NCBI RefSeq assembly: GCF_014633365.1
Contig: NC_068349.1
Span: 37,773,192 to 37,837,191, forward strand
DNA: 64,000 nucleotides
Direction: 5' to 3'
From: Diospyros lotus
Lineage: Eukaryota > Streptophyta > Magnoliopsida > Ericales > Ebenaceae
Shown: positions 61,601 to 64,000 of the stretch, in pieces
How the letters are laid out: the number at the start of each line of letters is the position of its first letter
How positions within the stretch are numbered: position 1 is the first letter of the stretch
Translations under genes and position numbers: made by a program
Notes under the pieces: generated by a model
Databases searched by the model: none
The model's input: only the letters and a program-made list of their open reading frames with translations
What the model was told of the DNA's origin: nothing

Positions 61601-63457
61601 GTAGGGTTGCATCCTCACTACACTTCATCTTCAAGCACTGGTAGTGGTCAAGTTCTTGCCATAGTGTTTGCAGCAGGTTAACATACTCGGTGATGGTCCT
61701 TGTTCCCTGTTTGGTTGTTGCTGCCTTTGCTCTTATTTCATAGATCTAAGCTGCATCACGGACTTTAGAGTAGGTGAGATTTATTACATCCCAAATATCC
61801 TTAGCTGTAATCAAGAACATAACCGTGTTGCTGATTTCTGGAACCATTGAGTTCTAGAGCCAAGACATTACCAAGGAGTCTTCTTCATCCCATGCTCCAA
61901 ATGTTGGATTCGTCTCTTTAAGACCTATTCTCAACAAGTGGCTGAGTTTCCCTTTCCCTTTCCCTTTAAGAAATGTGCGGATTAGCTGGGACCACTTTAC
62001 GTAGTTTTTATTGTTCAACCGGTAAGCTACTTGAAGGTTTTGTAATTCTCCCCCTATACCACTGCCATGAGTTCCAGCAAACTGAGTTTCAGTAGATGGA
62101 ACCTCAGTCGCATGGCTGGAATCTCCAGATTTGGGTATAGGATCATGCGTAATAGACATGATGATGAGAAGGAGAAGAAAGAAGGACGATCTGACAAAGG
62201 AAGATTGGAAGAACAGGCTATGATCGAAGCTGAATTAGTGCTTCTATGGCTTTGATACCATGTCACGAAAGAAAGATAATAAAATTCTTCCTTATCGTCT
62301 TATTCACCTCAAAAGAGGCTGATTTGATTTATACACCAGCTTTCTATTAGAATTAGGAAGTTGCCTAAAACATTTAAAGAAAGATTCTAAAAACTAAATT
62401 AGGAAACCTACATAACTTTAGGATACAACAACTTATAGAAACAATTAATCTAAATCTACAAGATACATTCCTTATAAATAAATCAATCAATCATAATCTA
62501 TAGCATTGGAAATCATATCTGCTGACAGTTAGCACTCTTAATAAGCTTAGAAAATTACTTGAACGGTATATGCGTTGTATAGAAGTGACATTTTGTAATA
62601 ATTTTCTTTTTATCATGAAGGTTTCCATTTTAGTGGATTATGCAATTTATATCCTTTGCCAATCTATTGATCATTTGAGGAATGTGTAGCGTCCCTAAAT
62701 AGTTGTGGGTGAGCTATGTTGTTTGGAAGTTAATAAGGTCAGAGCAGCTGTTAGTTAGAGTCATCTACAGGTTTTCGCTTATAGTTTTCTTTCTTTTGCT
62801 TTTGCACAGGTAGATCGAGTTTATCTTGATTCTCCAGATGTTATTGGAGTCCTTGATCATGGAAGTAGAAGAACGTTTGTGATGAAGAAGTCTGGGCTAA
62901 GAGATGTTGGTAAGACTCGACATTTTTTCACCTGGCAGACAAGAGAATAAATAAATAATGGGAAAATAATGGGAACATCTGATAGTGTGCTGGCATTATA
63001 TAAATCTAAGAAAGAAGACAAGCTCAAGAATTATGGACAGTTAACTATTAGAGTAATCATAATGAGATTGTGCAGACTCATTTTATAAAAATGAATTTAG
63101 CATAGCCTCACTTCTTTGGTATGGTAAGAGCTGGGAAAATTTAAGTCTGCATATAGCTAGAGGCATCAGCATATTAGTAAGTCTTGTGCTGTTGACTCTA
63201 TAGTGCATATTTGTGAGAGTATATAATGCCAAACTTGTTTATTTGGTTGTTTCTAATAAATAGTGGTCTGGAATCCATGGGATAAGAAATCAAGAGCCAT
63301 GAAGGATCTTAAGCCGGACGAGTACCAGAAGATGGTTTGTGTTAATCCTGCAGCGGTTGAGAATCCCATCACTTTGAATGTAGGACAGGAATGGACCGGC
63401 CGACTGGAGCTCATAAACGTAGCTTCAAGCTTTTTCAGCCAGACCTTGATCCCCTAA
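49687..63457 (+). CDS. Glucose-6-phosphate 1-epimerase / galactose mutarotase-like, 8 exons, 299 aa
   Basis: Exons are 49687-49758, 49958-50032, 54741-54797, 54922-55085, 55577-55711, 56319-56421, 62810-62909 and 63264-63457; all phases agree (900 nt). Motifs of the YeaD-like hexose-6-phosphate mutarotase family are in order: VVLRNAQGSSV, LQGGQVISWRNGRGEE, LRGGILICFPQFGETG, IEQHGFARDKIW, ISRVRNIFGEPF, AFAYHSYLSVSDI (putative catalytic His), VVWNPWDKK and NPITLNVGQEWTG. It interconverts anomers of glucose-6-phosphate (family role) and is probably cytosolic, with no transit peptide evident. An in-frame upstream ATG at 49579 would add 36 residues; KAAMEV there resembles relatives, so the true start is uncertain. 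GGILICFPQ has Leu where relatives usually have Pro. Intron 6 is expanded to 6.4 kb by a Ty1 element. Confidence 0.92.
51201..51598. repeat. Two-unit tandem repeat (about 199 bp) in epimerase intron 2
   Basis: Copies 51201-51398 and 51399-51598 share AAGTTCAGAGTGAA, AGCAAATTACATGGAGAGAA and TTTCAAGCCATTTGACTGGT in order. A third unit starts (AAGTTGGACAG) but diverges at once. Confidence 0.85.
52899..52955 (+). other. Candidate 57-nt cassette exon (19 aa, Trp-rich)
   Basis: TTGTTTAG precedes and GTGAGT follows an open 57-nt segment encoding VIQEHPWWNPFDWFIPAST. It is phase 0 at both ends and sits between core exons 2 and 3, which also meet in phase 0, so inclusion would lengthen the epimerase to 318 aa without a frameshift. 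I do not recall this insert in other family members. It may be a real optional exon or a chance pair of sites. Confidence 0.35.
53329..53540. repeat. Minisatellite, about 40-bp unit, 5 copies
   Basis: The core GAGTAGGTTCTGCCAT-like motif recurs with GTAGGTTC at 53342, 53383, 53423, 53464 and 53503 (period 39-41 bp), alternating with TATA-rich spacers. It lies in epimerase intron 2 and is preceded by a (GT)n run near 53310. Confidence 0.85.
56756..57030 (-). repeat. 3' LTR of Ty1 element
   Basis: 275 bp, co-linear with 62261-62527 apart from an 8-bp insertion (ACACAAGATATA region near 56964) and scattered substitutions. Confidence 0.95.
57624..58264 (-). mobile_element. Cassandra-type TRIM nested in Ty1 RT
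   Basis: Two 227-bp LTRs (57624-57850 and 58038-58264), ends TGTAA...TTACA, flank only 187 bp. On the minus strand the LTRs contain 5S rRNA-like sequence: GGTTAAGCGTGCTTAACC at the box A position and GGATGGGTGACC with CTGGGAAG at the box C position, the hallmark of Cassandra. The PBS TGATATCAGAACC follows the 5' LTR, and a purine tract AAGAGGGGGAGAA precedes the 3' LTR. Flanks GTATG (57619-57623) and GTCTG (58265-58269) are a target duplication with one change. It is inserted inside the Ty1 RT reading frame between SQFM and TPKESH. No coding sequence. Confidence 0.93.
57674..57750 (-). promoter_or_regulatory. 5S rRNA-like internal promoter in TRIM LTR
   Basis: Read on the minus strand, this part of the left LTR follows plant 5S rRNA through the A box (GTTAAGCGTGCTT) and C box (GGGTGACC ... 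CTGGGAAG). In Cassandra elements such LTRs are known pol III-type promoters. The other LTR holds the same region at about 58088-58164, with GTTAAACGTGCTT. Confidence 0.75.
62261..62527 (-). repeat. 5' LTR of Ty1 element
   Basis: 267 bp, TG..CA ends, followed on the minus strand by the primer-binding site TGGTATCAAAGCC and then the gag start region. Confidence 0.95.
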
Positions 63458-63629
63458 GCCACTGTCTTAGAGGGATGAGAAGAAAGCCAGAATCAGTTGC
63501 CTCTGTTGCAGTTATAGCTGGTTTTGAGTAACAAGTTTAAATTAGGACTTCTAGGTGAATGGCTTGGTGTTCTGAGTTTTAGTGTAAGTAAAGTCTTGGT
63601 GTTGTGATGGAAGCCTATGTTTTGTGGGT

Positions 63630-63680
63630 ATGCATCTCTCTCTCTCTCTCTCTCTGCCCACACACACACACACACACACC
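63630..63680. repeat. (CT)n-(CA)n compound microsatellite
   Basis: CT run at about 63632-63654 and CA run at about 63658-63679, in the probable 3' UTR or flank of the epimerase gene. Confidence 0.85.
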
Positions 63681-63716
63681 TTGCTGTTAGGTTCCCCTTC
63701 ATATTTTCTTGATTTG

Positions 63717-63830
63717 AGAAAAGGGTTTTAATGCGCAGGATGAATTGAAAATCCCAGATAAGATGCTGTGGGCTGGGGGCTGATCAACGTAACAGTAACT
63801 CTTCATCATCTTTTTAGTTTAAAATTTTGG
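63717..63830 (+). pseudogene. Duplicated fragment of GBF terminal exon and 3' UTR
   Basis: ATGCGCAGGATGAATTGAAAATCCCAGAT resembles the GBF last intron/exon border (43059-43080) fused to its exon end (43261-43272). GGGCTGATCAACGTAACAGTAACTC then follows GBF across the stop codon into the 3' UTR (43287-43312). About 185 bp of exon is missing between the two parts. Bases before the exon border also look alike (AAAAGGG..ATGCGCAG), so the copy includes intron sequence and is not a retrocopy. No functional product is expected. Confidence 0.7.
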
Positions 63831-63859
63831 CCAAATCTATATTTTTACTCTCATACTTT

Positions 63860-64000
63860 CACCTTTTTTTTGTGTAGCTACTTAAACTTTTTGTTATTCG
63901 ATTACACTCCCGAACCTGATTTTCGACTCAATTTTGCCCCATGTGCTTTGACATTTTTTTATAGGATAATTCAAATTTTTCGTTGTTTTGATTGCACATC
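63860..64000. repeat. Fold-back family C arm, cut by the window edge
   Basis: TTTTTGTTATTCGATTACACTCC and TTTTCGACTCAATTTTGCCC correspond to the forward arm of the elements at 25455 and 35405; the same sequence begins again near 63970. The rest lies outside the window. Confidence 0.5.

Larger units (their letters stand above)
57038..62159 (-). pseudogene. Ty1/copia gag-pol (broken by stops and a nested insertion)
   Basis: gag starts at ATG 62159 (MSITHDPIPKSGDSSHATEV) and reaches a nonsense TAG at about 61854-61856; a further stop occurs near 61747. The main open piece 61634-60006 carries the CCHC knuckle CTFCKKPRHTIDKC, protease WVLDSGASDHMT, the pre-integrase HHCC region, and an integrase core with all three acidic positions (LIHSDIWG, FRSDNAKD, GVAERKN). 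RT (59175 to about 58270) has FDVKNAFLHGTL and YVDDIVV (near 58635). It is cut by the TRIM insertion and resumes at 57618 (TPKESHLKVVYRILHYLKG), followed by RNase H (CDNKSAISIAHNP, TKHVEVDRHFIKEKL). Not functional as it stands. Confidence 0.93.
56756..62527 (-). mobile_element. Ty1/copia LTR retrotransposon in epimerase intron 6
   Basis: LTRs 56756-57030 and 62261-62527 have TGTCA...TGACA ends, and the element is flanked by a perfect 5-bp duplication GTTAG (56751-56755 and 62528-62532). On the minus strand the primer-binding site TGGTATCAAAGCC follows the 5' LTR (at 62260), and a purine tract GAGGGGGAG precedes the 3' LTR (near 57031). Internal order gag, protease, integrase, RT, RNase H is diagnostic of Ty1/copia. 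The LTRs differ at about eight positions plus two indels by eye, about 3%, a relatively young insertion. It is antisense to the host gene. A Cassandra-type TRIM interrupts it at 57624-58264. Confidence 0.97.

Overview
This window is nuclear DNA from a flowering plant, most likely a dicot. It shows long AT-rich introns with GT..AG borders, plant-specific families (LRB/POB1 BTB proteins, a group G bZIP G-box factor, GDSL lipase), and plant transposons (Ty3 and Ty1 LTR elements primed by initiator Met-tRNA, a Cassandra TRIM with 5S rRNA-like LTRs, hAT and Harbinger MITEs). No bacterial feature or CRISPR array is visible.

From left to right there are six well-supported protein genes, whose exons I rebuilt by reading frame, splice sites and family resemblance. 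(1) 81-4111 (+): small glyoxalase/VOC-fold protein, 3 exons, 117 aa. (2) 6058-17892 (+): BTB-BACK protein of the POB1/LRB type, 6 exons, 542 aa; its 8.9 kb first intron holds a Ty3/gypsy element (7882-13252). (3) 20030-20467 (+): eIF1A, single exon, 145 aa. (4) 26923-23067 (-): GDSL esterase/lipase, 5 exons, 387 aa. (5) 39381-43294 (+): GBF-type bZIP factor, 11 coding exons, 391 aa, with a non-coding 5' leader and intron starting near 36.2 kb. (6) 49687-63457 (+): glucose-6-phosphate 1-epimerase / galactose-mutarotase-like protein, 8 core exons, 299 aa, with a possible extra 57-nt cassette exon. Its sixth intron carries a Ty1/copia element on the minus strand (56756-62527), whose reverse-transcriptase region is itself split by a Cassandra-type TRIM (57624-58264).

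The spaces between genes and the introns are rich in small non-autonomous elements. Three have perfect 8-bp target duplications (hAT type: 19069-19246, 41144-41310, 47124-48123). One has a TTA duplication (Harbinger/Tourist type: 21766-22005). Others are fold-back elements, a nested series of inverted repeats in intron 1 of the glyoxalase gene, and a three-copy MITE family (4872, 33401 and 35574). The 27-36 kb interval has no convincing gene; it holds a small tandem-repeat ORF, a possible solo LTR and several CACGTG G-boxes upstream of the G-box factor gene.

From memory, the neighbours LRB, GBF3 and the mutarotase-like gene match Arabidopsis gene order on duplicated blocks (At2g46260/At2g46270 and At3g61600/At3g61610), so the host genes probably form an old syntenic block expanded here by transposons. 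I found no clearly new multi-gene system. The most noteworthy signals are the nested Cassandra/copia/intron stack, the copied terminal exon of the GBF gene at the right edge, the in-frame Trp-rich cassette exon, and the telescoped inverted-repeat elements.
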